From Ailurus styani (lineage: Eukaryota; Chordata; Mammalia; Carnivora; Ailuridae), in NCBI GenBank assembly GCA_002007465.1, contig LNAC01000689.1, forward strand, positions 923,952-987,951: DNA of 64,000 nt, given 5' to 3'. The notes beneath the pieces are model-generated. The model was not told the DNA's origin, did not search any database, and worked only from the letters and a program-made list of their open reading frames with translations. Numbering within the stretch: the stretch's first letter is position 1; each line of letters starts with the position of its first letter. Both the position numbers and the translations under genes were made by a program. Shown here piece after piece: positions 35,647 to 47,521 of the stretch.

Positions 35647-35829
35647 GCACTCTGCAGACGCGGGTGCCCTGGGAAGAGATTCAGGGACTCGGTATTGCCA
35701 GCTGCCTGCCCCCTCACCGCCCCCCCCCCCCCCCCCCNGCACTCTGCAGACGCGGGTGCCCTGGGAAGAGATTCAGGGACTCGGTATTGCCAGCTGCCTG
35801 CCCCCTCACCGCCCCCCCCCCCGCCCGCT
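35647..35829. repeat. Direct duplication of ~91 bp around a single-N join at a C run
   Basis: Positions 35647-35737 and 35739-35829 are the same sequence. Each ends in a long C run, of 18 or more bases in the first copy and about 11 in the second. The single N is at 35738. Two contigs seem to overlap but were not merged because of the homopolymer. Confidence 0.85.
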
Positions 35830-36264
35830 GTCAGCCTCCACACACTTCTGATCTTCCCTGTGTCGGCCCAGTGTACTACACATTTGTATCTGTCACTTCA
35901 GATCCCCCCGCATGGCTGCCCTCGGCCAACTGGGCTTTCTCCTTTCCTTCCAGAATGTTCCCCGAGGACAGCCCAGCCCTGGATAAAGGCTTTCGCTTCC
36001 CTTTGTTTCTCTGACTTGGCGAACCCCTTGCCCCCAACAAGTACAGCCCCCTGACCGCTCCCTGCAGTCACTGGGTGCAGCCTCCTGTTTCCGGGGTTGG
36101 GGGGGGTGTGAGGCAAAAGTAGAGGTGCTTCCAAACACAGCTTCCCTCCCACTTCACTCTCTGAAGGAGTGTATGGAGTTCTGAGGAGCCTCCCAGCACA
36201 GAGCAGAGTGAGGCCTCCGAGTTTATCATGTACCTCTAATTCCTACAGCGAGGACAGATGCCAG
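35830..36264. other. Unique DNA
   Basis: No feature is recognised. Confidence 0.35.
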
Positions 36265-36730
36265 AAGTTCTTTGCGTGTTTTTAATTGTGGTGAAAGACA
36301 TAACATCACCTTCGCTCTGCTGACCATTGTTGACTGCACAGTTCGGTAGGGTTCAGTATATTCACATTGGTGAGCCACAGATCTCTAGACCTTTCTCATC
36401 CGGCAGCACTTAAGTTCTGTACGCACCAAACACTAAGTTACCTCCTGCCTTCCCCCAGCCCTTGGCCACCAGCTTTCAACTTGCTGTGATTTTTGACAAT
36501 TTTAGATCCTTACACGAATGGAACCATTCAGCATCTGCCCTTCTGCAACTGGCTTATTTCACTTTGCGTAATGTCCTCGAGGTTCATCCAGGTTGGGGGT
36601 GTGTGAAGGGGTTCCTTTTTTAAGGCTGCATAATATTCCAGTGTGTTTGTGTGTGTGCGTGTGTGTGTGTACACACGACATGTTCTTTTTTCACTCATCT
36701 GGCCACAGACACTTGGGCTGGCTCCTCAGT
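36265..36730 (-). mobile_element. L1M fragment, antisense
   Basis: Reversed old-L1 3' sequence: 'taattgtggtgaaagacata', the 'gttcagtatattcacatt' block, then 'catcatt..ggcttatttcact' and 'gctgcataatattccag' blocks. A GT repeat lies at 36637-36670. Confidence 0.75.
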
Positions 36731-36739
36731 TTTTTAAAA

Positions 36740-36835
36740 CCCTTATTTTGCAGCCAGTCACCCACATAAAATGACTTGCCTGAGACCACATAGCCGATCA
36801 GATGCGTGTTTGCTCAGGATTCTATGTTGTCTCCT
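36740..36835 (-). mobile_element. Weak MIR-like fragment, antisense
   Basis: Short reversed MIR-like words (atgacttgcctgagaccaca, tagccgatcag); tentative. Confidence 0.4.
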
Positions 36836-37029
36836 GGGTCCTGGCATCAGCACATGGGGGGCTCTGGTCCCGCCTAGGTGTGCTAGGACAGGCTCCCCGA
36901 GAATCCGACAGGTCGTGGAGGCATGTGGTGACGTGCGGGCAGGTGCTGATGACTGTGTGCCTCTGAGAACACCCAGCTTTGGCTTTGGTGTGGTCAAATG
37001 TTCTATGTGTATGGACGCCGGATGTTTTT

Positions 37030-37290
37030 AATCAAATTATGCAACTATTACTAACTTGTTTAGGTATGCTAATGACATTGTGTTATACAATTTAAAAAGA
37101 GCTGCTCTTAAATGCATACCATGATGTTTATGAAATTAACTGTATGGTACCTAGGATATGTGCTTCAAAATAATCAGTAATCAGAGGTTTGGATGAAAAA
37201 GGCTGGGGCTCATTCTACAACTCTCTCTACTTTCATATAGGTTTTCAGTTTTCTGTAATAAAAAGTTTTTCATCTTAAAAATTAAAAAAG
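37030..37290 (+). mobile_element. Probable L1M 3' end
   Basis: Contains words typical of an old LINE 3' end: 'atgatgtttatgaaatta', 'gcttcaaaataatcagta', 'ctctctctactttcatatag' and 'ctgtaataaaaagttttt'. The assignment to L1M is moderate. Confidence 0.5.
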
Positions 37291-37839
37291 AAATCTTACA
37301 TTGGATAGGGCCACACTTGTCCACTCCCCAGGAACTTAGCTGATTACTGCTGAAGTAGGGGCAGTTTGGACCACAATCAATGGTATGTGATAGAGAATAA
37401 AATACCACTGTCCCTGGGCCAGGTGAAAACAAGCAGACTTGCAGGCCATGGGGGGCATCGGCGTGGAGCCCCGTGGGGGGGTGGCCAAGGGCACGAAGGG
37501 CTCCGATTTCTCTCCTAGAGAAGCACGGGCCCAGGCTCAGGCCCTCCTGCTTCGACCCGGGGAGCTTCTCCCCCAGACCGCCCTGTCCCCCGTCCCCAGC
37601 TTCCTAACTGAAGTCCGTTTGGCCACAGTAGGAAGTAAATATGTTTGTTCACTTATGAACGTGTTCAGTCGCCGATCCCTCGTTTCGTCCCATAGGCCCT
37701 GTCCCCCAGCCCTGCTCCATAAAACCCCAGAACATCTTCCCTCTGCCGCAGAGGTGGTCCTCACTCCAGTGGGGCCTCGCCGAGTCACTGGGGCCTTGAG
37801 TCTACTTGCCTCTCTAGTCTGTCCCCCCTACCCCCCGCC
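37291..37839. other. Unique DNA
   Basis: No exon supported. The plus-strand frame at 37439-37987 runs into L2 sequence. Confidence 0.35.
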
Positions 37840-38155
37840 CTCTCTCTCCCTGTGCCCTGGCCACCCTGAAGTTCTCTCATGTCCTCACAACACCAGACAC
37901 CATGCTCTTTCTCATTTCCAGGGCCTCGCACATGCTGTTCCCTCTGCCTGGATACTCTCCCTCCCGCCCCTGCCTCCTGCTGGGTAACTCACGTGGGCAG
38001 GTCTCAGCTAAACCTCACTCCCCCTGGAAGCCTTGCCCCAGGCATTGGTGATCCTGCTCTGAGCTCGTCCCCTACCTCCCCCCGCCTCCCCCTGTGCGCT
38101 TAGCCCCACATACTGTAGCTGCTCTGGAAATATTTTCTGAATCAACAGAATATAT
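37840..38155 (+). mobile_element. L2 3' end
   Basis: Plus-strand L2 3' UTR words: 'ggccaccctgaagttct', 'gcacatgctgttccctctgc', 'ggtctcagctaaacctcact', and a final 'aatattttctgaatcaa'. Confidence 0.78.
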
Positions 38156-38598
38156 TTGATTTGAAAGCAAGGAGAAACGAAGTGACGTGCAGGGCACCAA
38201 GAAGGCGGCTGCGTCTCAGGCCACACACCTCCACCCTTCTGCGCCCTCCGTCATCCCGCAAGTCCTCCCTGGGCTCATTCCCCGACACTGACTCCAGCGG
38301 CTGCTGGCCCGGGCTGCTGGCCCACAGGGCGCCCCCTACGCGGGGGAGCTGGCCCCCGGTGGTCCCACAGCTCCAGGCCCAGTAGGTGGAGGTTCCTGCC
38401 CAGGTGCGTGTCCTGTGCTTGCCGCCCGTCACCTCTGCACCCGAGCCTCGCACGACCCTGGGGTCCCCGCCTGCCCCTTGGATGCGCAGAGCCCAGTGGC
38501 CTTCTCTTCCTGCTCTCCCGGCCTTGCTGTGTTACGTCTGTGAGGACGCTGTCACGGTCATCTCTCCTTTGCAGAGCCTCTGTTCTTCCCTCCGTCTT
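38156..38598. other. GC-rich unique DNA
   Basis: No feature is recognised; open frames on both strands reflect composition. Confidence 0.35.
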
Positions 38599-38802
38599 TT
38601 TTTTTTTTAAAGATTTTATTTATTTATTTGATACACAGAGAGAGAGAGAGATCACAAGTAGGCAGAGAGTTAGGCAGAGAGAGGAGGAAGCAGGCTCCCC
38701 GCTGAGCAGGGAGCCCGATGCGGGCCTCGATCCCAGGACGCTGAGATCATGAGCTGAGCCGAAGGCAGAGGCTTTAACCCACTGAGCCACCCAGGCGCTC
38801 CA
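38599..38802 (-). mobile_element. SINEC, complete, mustelid-type body
   Basis: Poly-T, reversed tail, (AG)n, the gatcacaagtaggcagag segment, and the head ending 'cactgagccacccaggcgc'. The middle segment is the version I recognise from mustelid SINEs. Confidence 0.92.
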
Positions 38803-38829
38803 TCTTCTCTTCTTCTCTTGTCCTGTTTC

Positions 38830-39720
38830 TGAAGTGTCCCTCTGGTCCAGGCTTCCATACTCTCCTTCCTCACTCAGGACCCTGTGCCCTCGCAGCCCCC
38901 ATTTTTCTAGTATCTTTGGTCTGTCCCCTGCTTCCCCGTGTTCTTTCCTTCTGTCTACACCTGTGCTTGGATGTCGCCTCTCGGGAAGCTCCCCCTGCCC
39001 TCGTGACCCTACAAACCCTCATCCTGGCTCTCTCCCCCTTTCCTCACCAGACCAGTCTCCCCACGCCCGCGGCCCCAGCTCTCCATTCACGCCCCTCTCC
39101 CTACAGCCTCGGCACCGTCCCCATGGCCGCCCACGCCTGCCACCGCATCCCGGGTCCTCGGGAGTCTCCTTGACCGCCGGGCCTCCTGGAGGCTGATCAC
39201 ATCCTCTCCTCTCAGATGATCTCTTCAGGCTCCCTGGCTCCCCGTCAGCCTGCCTTCCGGCCTTGTCCATGCTTTGTGACTCATCTGCTGGCATGTCCCC
39301 ACCTTCCCAGCCTCTGAAAGCAAGTTCCACGGAGACTCTGTCCTCTGCCCACACCATTTGCACGGCTGCTCCCTCTCGGGGGCAGGGGGCTCCCAGGTCT
39401 CCACGCCAGCCTTCTCTCCTGCTCTTAGTTAGCATGTCAGCTTTGCCAAATAAGGCCAAAGTCCAGCACTTCCCCCCACCCCCACCGCCCCCCAAATGGC
39501 AGCTCCTTTGGAGTTTCTCTTTCTGGTCCCATGACTGCCATTCTCGGCCCTCTCCCACCTGTGGCACCTTCTGTGGCTTGCCTCCGTCAGTCTGGAAGTC
39601 CCGTCACTTCTGCTGTCCCTGAGGTTCCCCCACCCCCCTCCTCTGAGTACCTTTTACCCAACCTTCACTTAGCAGAAGCCGTTTGTTCCCCTCTCTCCTG
39701 CCCTAGATCCTATTCCAGCC
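38830..39720 (+). mobile_element. L2-like LINE segment, sense
   Basis: CT-rich plus-strand sequence with L2-like words (ttctttccttctgtctacac, the 'ctcctcctctgagtac' region). It is much diverged and partly GC-rich, so edges and family are uncertain. Confidence 0.5.
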
Positions 39721-39750
39721 TTTAAGCTTCCAGTCTACTGTTCACGCTCG

Positions 39751-39910
39751 AGGTTCTCAAGGTGCGGTCCCTGGACCAGCAGCTGCAGTGTCATCTGGGA
39801 ATGCATACTCTCAGGCCTCATTCTAGACCTGCTGGTTCGGAAACTCTGGCTAGGTCCAGCAATCTGTGTGGGGAGATTCTGATGTACACTGAAGCTGGAA
39901 AACTGCTGCC
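39751..39910 (+). mobile_element. MER5A DNA transposon
   Basis: A recognisable MER5A: 'ggttctcaaggtgcggtccc', 'ggaccagcagctgcagtg', the 'tctcaggcctcattctagac' block, and the 'cagcaatctgtgtggggag' block. Confidence 0.85.
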
Positions 39911-39969
39911 CTAAAACACACCACTAAACGTGTTTCTCCTCTGCTTTAAACACCTAAACGCTTTGTTTA

Positions 39970-40257
39970 CTTAGGATTGGTTTCAGCTGGAGGTAATGAC
40001 TGAAAAAGTGGCTTAAACAAGACAGAAATCTATTTCTCACCCAAAAGAAATCTGGCCATGGGCAGTGCAGAGCTGCTGTAGCAGCCCTGTGGTGTCACCA
40101 AGAACATCCAGCTTCCTGTTTTGGTCCTGGAACATGACCCTCTCATCATCAAATTTCCTCATGATTCAAGATGGCTGCTAGTGCTCCAGCTATCACATCT
40201 TTCCACAGATAGCATCAGGTCCCACAGGTTAAGGGCTTAGTCCTACAAGATGGTCCT
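39970..40257 (+). mobile_element. Old interspersed repeat, family not assigned
   Basis: Words such as 'agtggcttaaacaagacaga', 'tcaagatggctgctagtgct' and 'ccagctatcacatctttcca' belong to a common mammalian repeat that I cannot name with confidence. Confidence 0.5.
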
Positions 40258-40322
40258 CCCCACAACTTCAGATGCCAGTTGCAAGTCTACTTCCCCACAA
40301 CTTCAGATGCCAGTTGCAAGTC
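40258..40322. repeat. 30-bp tandem duplication (period 35)
   Basis: Positions 40258-40287 and 40293-40322 are the same 30-base word, beginning ccccacaacttcagatgcca. No N separates them. Confidence 0.85.
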
Positions 40323-40329
40323 CACGTTA

Positions 40330-40906
40330 TCACCTGTGCTTTTGTAGATTGGAGGTTCTGTCAACCTCCTCCCTGGGTTCAGTCAATTTGCTAGAGTAGC
40401 TCACCGAATTCAGAAAAATATTTTACTCACTAGACAACTGGTTTATTACAAAGGATATTAAAGGATACAAATCACCAGCCAGATGAAGAGATACATGGGC
40501 AAGGTGTAGGGGAAAGGGCGCAGAGCTTCCATGGCCCCTCTGAACCCACCACTCTCCCAACCTCCACAGGCTTGTCAGTCTGGAAGCCCTGGGAATCCCT
40601 CTCCCAGGAGGTTGGACTGAAAATTCCAGTCTTCTGACCCCAGGCTTAGTTCCCCTGGCAGTCAGGCCCCATCCTTTGGTTACCTAGGGGCTTTCCAGAA
40701 GTTACCCTATGAACATAACAAAAAACACCTTTATTGCTTTCAAGATTTATGAAGTCCCAGGGGTTTAGGAGCTCTGTGCCAGGAATTGGATGAAGACCAA
40801 ATTTACATTTCTTGTCATAAGTCATATTATCACACATCCCAATACAGATCAGGCAGAACAGCAGAAGAGCCAAAAGGAGGACTCTCCCAGCCGAGTTGGC
40901 TTCCAA
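40330..40906. mobile_element. Old interspersed repeat, possibly LTR-class, family not assigned
   Basis: Contains words shared by many mammalian copies, such as 'agatgaagagatacatgggc', 'ttagttcccctggcagtcag' and 'tttaggagctctgtgccagg'. The minus strand has an 86-codon frame with a hydrophobic start, but it begins at TTG and lies within this repeat, so I do not call it a gene. Confidence 0.5.
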
Positions 40907-41049
40907 GCTTTAAGCAACCTTCCTGCAAGACCCAAATAAAACCTGCACTTGAGTCCGATGGTCAGATAGCCGCACGAGATTCGAGGGAAGCTGGGGAATG
41001 AAGTTTTTGTTCTGTGTGGCAGATTGCGCAGCTGAACACTGAGGTCCTC

Positions 41050-41510
41050 TCAAAACGGTACATCCCGTATGATTCTGTTTCTGTGACATCCTTGAAGTGG
41101 CAAACTTACAGGAATGAGTAAGAGATCCATGGTCACCAGGAGTTGGAGCATGGGGAGAGAGGGAGGTGATGTGGGCTGTCAAAGGGTCACTCCAGGGAGT
41201 CTTGTCGTGGAACTGTTCTGTGTCCTGACAGTGGTAGTGGTCATGCATATCTGTACACAAGATAACATTGCAGAGAAGAAGATATACACAGGCAAACAGG
41301 CATGGATTCAGATAAAACTGGTGAACTCTGCTGGTCCCTGGATTGTGTCCATGTCGGTTTCCTGGTGTGATGGTGCTCTATAGTTTTGCCAGGTGTTACC
41401 TTTGGGGGAATCCGGGTAAAGGGTATATGTGATCTCTAGTATATGGATCTCTAGTATTTCCTGACGAGCTAACTGTATGTAAATCTACATTTTTTTTAAT
41501 TGAAGAGACA
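41050..41510 (+). mobile_element. L1M 3' end fragment
   Basis: Old L1 3' UTR words in plus orientation: 'caccaggagttggagcatgg', 'gaactgttctgtgtcctgac', 'gtggtagtggtcatgca', and a 'gtatgtaaatctacatt' end. Confidence 0.65.
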
Positions 41511-41739
41511 AAACAGAATCGAGGTCCTACTACTAATAAGGAAGGGGAGATGTTACAAGCAAGTTGTGGTTTCCTCCATAAACCCAACCATGGGTCCTGC
41601 GGTAATAGTACCAGTTTATTAGCAAACTTAACACCTTTAAGATCCCTAAGGTACCTTCTGAGCAGCCCAAACTTTGCCAGTGTGGGGGAGGAAAGACTCT
41701 TCTTTTTTCGTTGTTCATTTGTTAGGTCTTTTATTTATT

Positions 41740-42715
41740 TATTTCTCCAAATTTTTATTCTTATTCTAGTTAGTTAACATACAGTGTAATTTTGGTTTCA
41801 GGTGTAGAATTTAGTGATTCATCACTTATACACAACACCCAGTGCTGATCATAACCCATACCCTCCTTAATGCTCATCGCCTATTTAACCCATTTCTCGC
41901 CCACCTCCCTCCATCAACCCTCAGTCTGTTCTCTATCATTGAGTCTCTTGTGGGGGTGCCTGGGTGGCTCAATTGGTTAAGAAACTGCCTTCAGCTCACT
42001 GTACTGGGCTCCCTGCTCAGCAGAGAGTCTGCTTCTCCCTCTGACTCTACTTCCTCTCATGCTCTCTCTCTCAAATAAATAAATAAAATCTTAAAAATGT
42101 TCTTATGATTTGCTTCTCTCTTTTTTTCTCTTTTCTTCCTTTCCCATGTGTTCATCGGTTTTGTTTCCTAAATTCCATATAAGTGAAATCATATGGTATT
42201 TGTCTTTCTCTGGCTGACTTATTTCGCTTAGCATAGTACACTCTAGCTCTATCCATGTCATTGCAAATGGCAAGATTTCATTCTTTTTGGTGGCCAAGTA
42301 GTATTCCATTGTATGTGTATATACCACAACTTTATCCATTCATCAGTCTATGGACACTTGGGCTCTTTCCATAGTTTAGCTATTGTTGATCATGCTGCTA
42401 TAAACTTTGGGGGGTATGTATCACTTCTAATCAGTGTTTTTGTATCCTTCAGGCAAATACCTAGTAGTGCAATTGCTGGATCATAAAGTAGTTCTATTTT
42501 TAACTTTTTGAGGAACTTCCATACTGTTTGCCAGAGTGGCCGCACCAGTTTGCATTCCCACAAACAATGTAGGAGGGTTCCCCTTTCTCCGCATCCTCGC
42601 CAACACCTATTGTTTCCTGACTGGTTAATTTTACCGATTCTGACAGGCGTGACGTGGTATCTCATCGTGGATTTGATTTGTGTCTCCCTGATGGTGAGTG
42701 TTGTTGAGCATTGGA
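41740..42715 (-). mobile_element. Carnivore L1, 5'-truncated, antisense
   Basis: The reversed L1 3' UTR ('ctagttagttaacatacagt' block), then the ORF2 C-terminus. The minus strand encodes the conserved [20 protein letters not shown] and the following [17 protein letters not shown] segment (within 42390-42797). Frame breaks are present. It is younger than most L1 in the window. A SINE at 41951-42098 splits its 3' UTR. Confidence 0.9.
41951..42098 (+). mobile_element. SINEC with internal deletion
   Basis: The head gggggtgcctgggtggctca and the tail caaataaataaataaaatct are present, but about 45 bases around the B box are missing. It lies inside the L1 at 41740-42715. Confidence 0.9.
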
Positions 42716-42724
42716 AAGGCTCTC

Positions 42725-43245
42725 CTGTAGTCCTTGGTTCAACAACTAGGTCTGTGAAGGAAGTTGACAACAGGTAGTTTAATAAGAGAAAAACCATACA
42801 AATTTATTAATTTTTAATATTATGTGGATGGGGGGGCATCACAGGGAAGAAAAGTGAATACCCTAAAAGGCAGGGAGATTTAAGAGTTTAATGTGTCTTA
42901 ATAGGGAAGAGGCAGGGAAATGGGGAACTTGGGGGAGAGTAAATGATTTTGAGGAAAGACAAACGGGTCCTTAGAAGAATAGACGGAAGGTGTGAGAGTT
43001 TGTGACGGAGTTCGTCTGCATGCGGTATGGACTTCTAGTTTCCTCGGGAAAGGATTTATGATCGTTGAGTTCTGTTGGATGGTCTGTCTTGACGTAGGTA
43101 AGAGGAGTTCAGGGAAAGCCCCTCCGTGTGCTTGTTGTTTTCCAAGTGCCTTTGGCTCAAAATAATCCGTATCCCAGAGTGGCATGTATTTGGGTGGCTC
43201 ATCCTGGACTCCTTCACCAGGTCAGTGTTTGCGTTAAAGCGCTAG
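42725..43245. mobile_element. Possible LTR-like repeat, family not assigned
   Basis: A/T-rich start with 'taaccatacaaatttatta'-type words, G-rich middle, and an end containing 'cagagtggcatgtatttggg'. It looks like an interspersed element but I cannot assign it. Confidence 0.3.
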
Positions 43246-44464
43246 CCTCTTGAGGGCAGGCCCCACGGGTGTAAACACTATTTGTGAGGCATTCACCTCT
43301 TCACCTGTAGGGTCCTGAATAGAACCAATGAAACAGATTTTCTACCCTCCAGAAGTTTCCATTCTGAGAAAGCACCAAGATTCTTAGGTGTGGCGCCACA
43401 TGTAAATGCCGTGAATGTGATGGAAGAGAGCGAGAAGGGGCTTTTCTAAAGGAAAGGGGCCGTGAGCAGAGAGGGGCTGTCTCCATCCTTGTGCTGCTGT
43501 AGGGACCGCAGTGAGACGCACTGAAGCACACTCTAAGGTGACTGTAAGGAACTGTCTTGTCATCTTCCTCCATGTCCCGGGGCTCCTTCCTCAAGGCATT
43601 GCCCGGCAACAACTGCTTCCTCACCCCTGGGCGGCTCTGCTGAACTTGACCGTGACCCCACGGGAAGGAATTAAGCCGCCTGTCAGGAGCTTCTGCTCAA
43701 CTAGAATCCTGCCCAGAGGCGCTGGCTTTCTGAGCTGCCCCACTAGGGGCCAGGGGCGGTGCTGAGGTGGGCTGGGGAAGGAGGGCCCAGGGCCTGGAGG
43801 GCCGCCCCCCAGGGAGGGGTGCCTCGGTGGCAGAAAGATGGTGAAGAGAGAGGGGGACGGGCATCTGGAGAGAGAATAAAGGGGTGTGCAGGCAGAGATC
43901 TGGGGGAGGGAGGGGGAGAGTCAGGCAGAGCGTGTGTCAAAGAGCCAGCATGGGCAGAGAACAGGACAGCCGGCCTGGAACAGCGACGGCCCTGGGCGCA
44001 AGCGCGTTGTGGGGCCGGGGCTGCCCGCTGGGGTCGCTGTTGGCTGCCAGGCTCCTGGGCCTCTGGAACCCCTGGCCTCACGTGAGTTCCCTGAACTTGT
44101 AGGCAGAACTCTGTACGCGCTTTTGTCTTCAAGGACAGTGTCCACGGCTTACGGCAGATTCTCAAAGGGATCCGTACACCCCTAAAAGCTGAGAATGATA
44201 CCCAATGACATAAAGAAAGAGGGATTTGGAGGAGGAGTGGTAAGGGAGGTGCAGGTAAGGGCCAGGGGGAGCCAGAGAAGTAGCCCAAGGGAAAAAGCCT
44301 GTGAGGAAGTACTTTGCTGTGGCCTGGAGGTGAAACAACACTGATCCCCCCCCACACACACACACCCAGTACTCGGTGCGGTTTGACGGCCTGACCTGCT
44401 CTCAGTCCGGCAGAAGTCATCGCCAGCACAGCCTATGTCCACTCCCAGGGCCTGGAGGAGCCCT
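43246..44464. other. GC-rich unique DNA
   Basis: No exon is supported. Overlapping frames up to 228 codons (43743-44429, minus) are low-complexity Pro/Ser/Leu and have no domain. Confidence 0.35.
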
Positions 44465-44700
44465 TCTCCCAATGACGCCTACCCTCAAGTTCAGGGAGAC
44501 CTTCCCTGAGGTCTAGGGGCCCCTGCTCTCCCCGTCAGAGTCCCCAGCGCACTTGTAATTGTGCCGGTGCCTCTGTTTCCCTGTGCAGGGCGCGCTGTCT
44601 GTCCTGTCCACACTGCAGCCCGCCGTTCCCCGGGTCCAGCACCTGGCACCGGAGACATGCTCAGTATTCAGTAAGTACTAATTCAGTGGCTGAATGGATA
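44465..44700 (+). mobile_element. L2 3' end
   Basis: L2 3' UTR in plus orientation: 'cagggagaccttccctgagg', 'cttgtaattgtgcc', 'ccagcacctggcacc' and 'gctcagtattcagtaagtac'. Confidence 0.7.
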
Positions 44701-45354
44701 CAAATATAAAAGAGCATGTTGTTTTCTGGGCGAGGGCTCGTCACACAGGGGATAGTCTGAGGGCCCTCAGGAGAACAGCTGAAGCTGGCCCATAACCCAG
44801 CGGGAAAGAACAGGAAAAAGATACACCCAACCTTGTTAAGTGACCCTCTGGAGGTTAATCCTAATTCTACCCACAATATATACTCCATGGGGTCCTGAAT
44901 GGGAAAGATTTATTCTTTTAATTCTTTGCTATAAATTCAGAAGAAGATGAGGCCGAATGACTTGATGGGGGTTGGGGGGTTGGTGGGGAGGACATTAGGG
45001 AAATAGTCACGTATGAGGTTCTGTGGGTCATGAGTTCAAAATACAGAGACTGACACATAACTTGTGGTCTAGTCATCCAGTCCACTTGTTAGGAGCACTA
45101 ACTGTGGACTGAAGAGATAAAGGCAGTGTAAACCCCAGGCAGGAATCACAGGAAAGAGAGTCGACCTGACCTTAACGTTCTCTTCTGGCCACGCGCCCCT
45201 CAGCTCCGCTCTGGGAGGGAGTATGTGTGTCTGGGCCCCACGAAGCTTTCCGTTGCCTTGAGGATGTCAGCCCGACCCTCTGCTCCCTCGATTGCCACAT
45301 AGCAGAATGGCCTTTCGTGGGCACCATCGGTGGTCTAACCACCAAGGGTTTCTG
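44701..45354. other. Unique DNA
   Basis: No feature is recognised. Confidence 0.35.
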
Positions 45355-46085
45355 TTTTATTGATTGAAGTGAAATTCACGTAACATGAAATAACCGCTTT
45401 AAAGTGTGAAATTCAGTGGCACTTCGTACATTCACAGTGTTGTTGTGCAATCACTTCTGTTGAGTTTCCATCACTCCAAAGTAAAGCTCCAGGGACGCTT
45501 GGGTGGCTCAGTCGGTTAAGCATCTGCCTTTGGCTCAGGTCATGATCTCTGGGTCCTGGGATCAAGCCCCGAGTCGGGCTTCCTGCTCAGTAGGGAGTCT
45601 GCTTCTCTCTCTCTCTTGCTTTCTTCTTCTGCCCCTCTCCACCGCTCGTTCTCTGTCTCTCTGTCTCTCAAATAAATAAATAAAATCTTAAAAAAAAAAA
45701 AAACCCAAACCCCAGACCTGTTAAATAGTTTCTCCCTAATTGGCGTCCTGTGTCTATGGATTTGCCAATTCTAGATATTTCATATAAACGGAGTCATGAA
45801 GAATGTGAACTTTTCTGTCTGGCTTTTTGATACTTCATGTAATGTTTTTGAGGTTTATCCCTCTTGTAACATGTATCAGAATGTCATTTCTTCATAGGGC
45901 TAAATAGTATTCCATTACATAATCCCATAATTACCATAATTTTTAATCCATCCATCCATTGATAAACATTTGGGCTGCCTTCACCTTTTGGCTACTGGGA
46001 ATAGTGATTCTGAGAACATGTGCACATGTATTTGTGTGACTACCTACTTTTCATTCTTCTGGGTGTACCTAGTAATGGAAACCCT
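45355..46085 (-). mobile_element. L1M fragment, antisense, split by a SINE
   Basis: Reversed old-L1 sequence: 'gaagtgaaattcacgtaaca', 'ttctagatatttcatataaa', 'atagtattccattaca' and 'ctgggtgtacctagtaatgg' blocks. Confidence 0.78.
45491..45705 (+). mobile_element. SINEC, complete
   Basis: Head 'gacgcttgggtggctcag', intact B-box word (ggtcctgggatcaagcccc), long CT-rich body, tail and poly-A. It is inserted in the L1M fragment. Confidence 0.93.
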
Positions 46086-47229
46086 CCAAGTTTTTGCCCC
46101 AAAATTTAACCACGAATTTAAATCCTGCTGGCAAAAACCCATCAGAAGCTCAGTGAGGAGAAATACTACCCATGACAGGTTCTTAAACTTCAGGTTTTTT
46201 GATCCAAAGCCCTTTTGTCAAACAGCTGACCCCAAACTCTAAGATAGAAAACAGAGAAGCGGAAGTGCTCTGGGTGAGGCAGAGGAGAGGCCAGAACCGC
46301 GGTGAGGTCAAGAACACCGCCCCCCACCCCTGTCTGCTCCCCAAGGTCTGAGGCGGCTCCCAGACGGGCAGCACCCATCAGAACCCCTGTTCTCAACATG
46401 CCCTAAGCTCCAGGTCAGGCTCGCCTGGGAGGGCTGAAGGTTTGAACACCACCACCTCCTGGTGCACTTTCTTTCAGAGACTGGTCTTGGGTCTTAGGTC
46501 CTCAGACGGCCCTTGGAGTTTCAGTAAGAAGCTGCTTTTTAAAATACATGATGTAGTGACAACTTTCTGTCGATCTCAGCCTCTCCCTTTAAGAGGATTC
46601 CTCTCCAGGCTTAGTGGAAAGAAAAACTGAGCTCCTCTTAAACTGGCATTTGTTGTAACTGTCCCTATTTCCTTTTTTGCTTTGGTGGCGAGGAAGCCCA
46701 GAGTTGAATTTGCAGCCCACATCCCGCTGTTCTGAATACCAGCTTACGGCTGGGCGCCTGTTGCTAAGAGACCCTCCTTGTTGTCTTTATCTACTTAATT
46801 TTTACCCTACTGAATGATCTGTATTTCTGAAGCACCTGGAATTCTTTTTGGGTTGAGGTAAGATTAAAAGAATCATTTTCTCATCTTGGCAGTCTTGAGC
46901 ATACATGGCCTCCCACCGGGAACTCGGAGTACAGACTCCCAGCTGGCCCAGATAAGATCATGAGTCAGCCAGAGAAGCCTCCTCACACACTACAGGCCCA
47001 GGTTCTAGAAAAGAGACAGCGCCCAGGACAGATCAGGTGAAGGTGGATGGTCCCAAGGCCTTAGATTGTCATTATAGGCTTCGGTTCAACCGACTGTCTG
47101 CTCCTAGTGTGAACAGCATTTATGGAATAAGAGACAACCCGAGGATGATCTCAGGCCCCGAGGAATTCCAGAGGCTGGGACCGCATGCACAGAAAAGACA
47201 GTGGTCAGGACATGGAAGTGGAGTGGAGT
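46086..47229. other. Unique DNA
   Basis: No exon is supported. No repeat is clearly recognised. Confidence 0.35.
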
Positions 47230-47487
47230 AACCCATGGCCCAGGAGCAAAGGGGAGGAAGAGATTTTTCTGACCATGGGATCTGAAAAAAATGAAGATAT
47301 GATCTGGGTTTTCTGACTAGTGGTAGGAAGGATAAGAGTATTCCAGGCAGGGGGAATCAATTGCGAGAAGGCTTATAGACAGATGTAGGGGAAGGTACAC
47401 GGATCAGTGGAGCTAGATACACAAGCTGTGAACTCAAAGGCCTGCAGGGCTACACAGTTAACCTATGTGTATAAGGCTGTGTGTGCA

Positions 47488-47521
<34 letters not shown>

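Noticed and set aside
37439..37987. 182-codon plus-strand frame
   Set aside because: Its second part is L2 3' UTR sequence and it has no domain.
40646..40906. Minus-strand frame with a signal-peptide-like start and several cysteines
   Set aside because: It begins at TTG rather than ATG and lies inside an interspersed repeat, so it is not a supported secreted protein gene.
43743..44429. 228-codon minus-strand frame
   Set aside because: Low-complexity Pro/Ser/Leu composition in GC-rich DNA, with opposite-strand frames of similar length.
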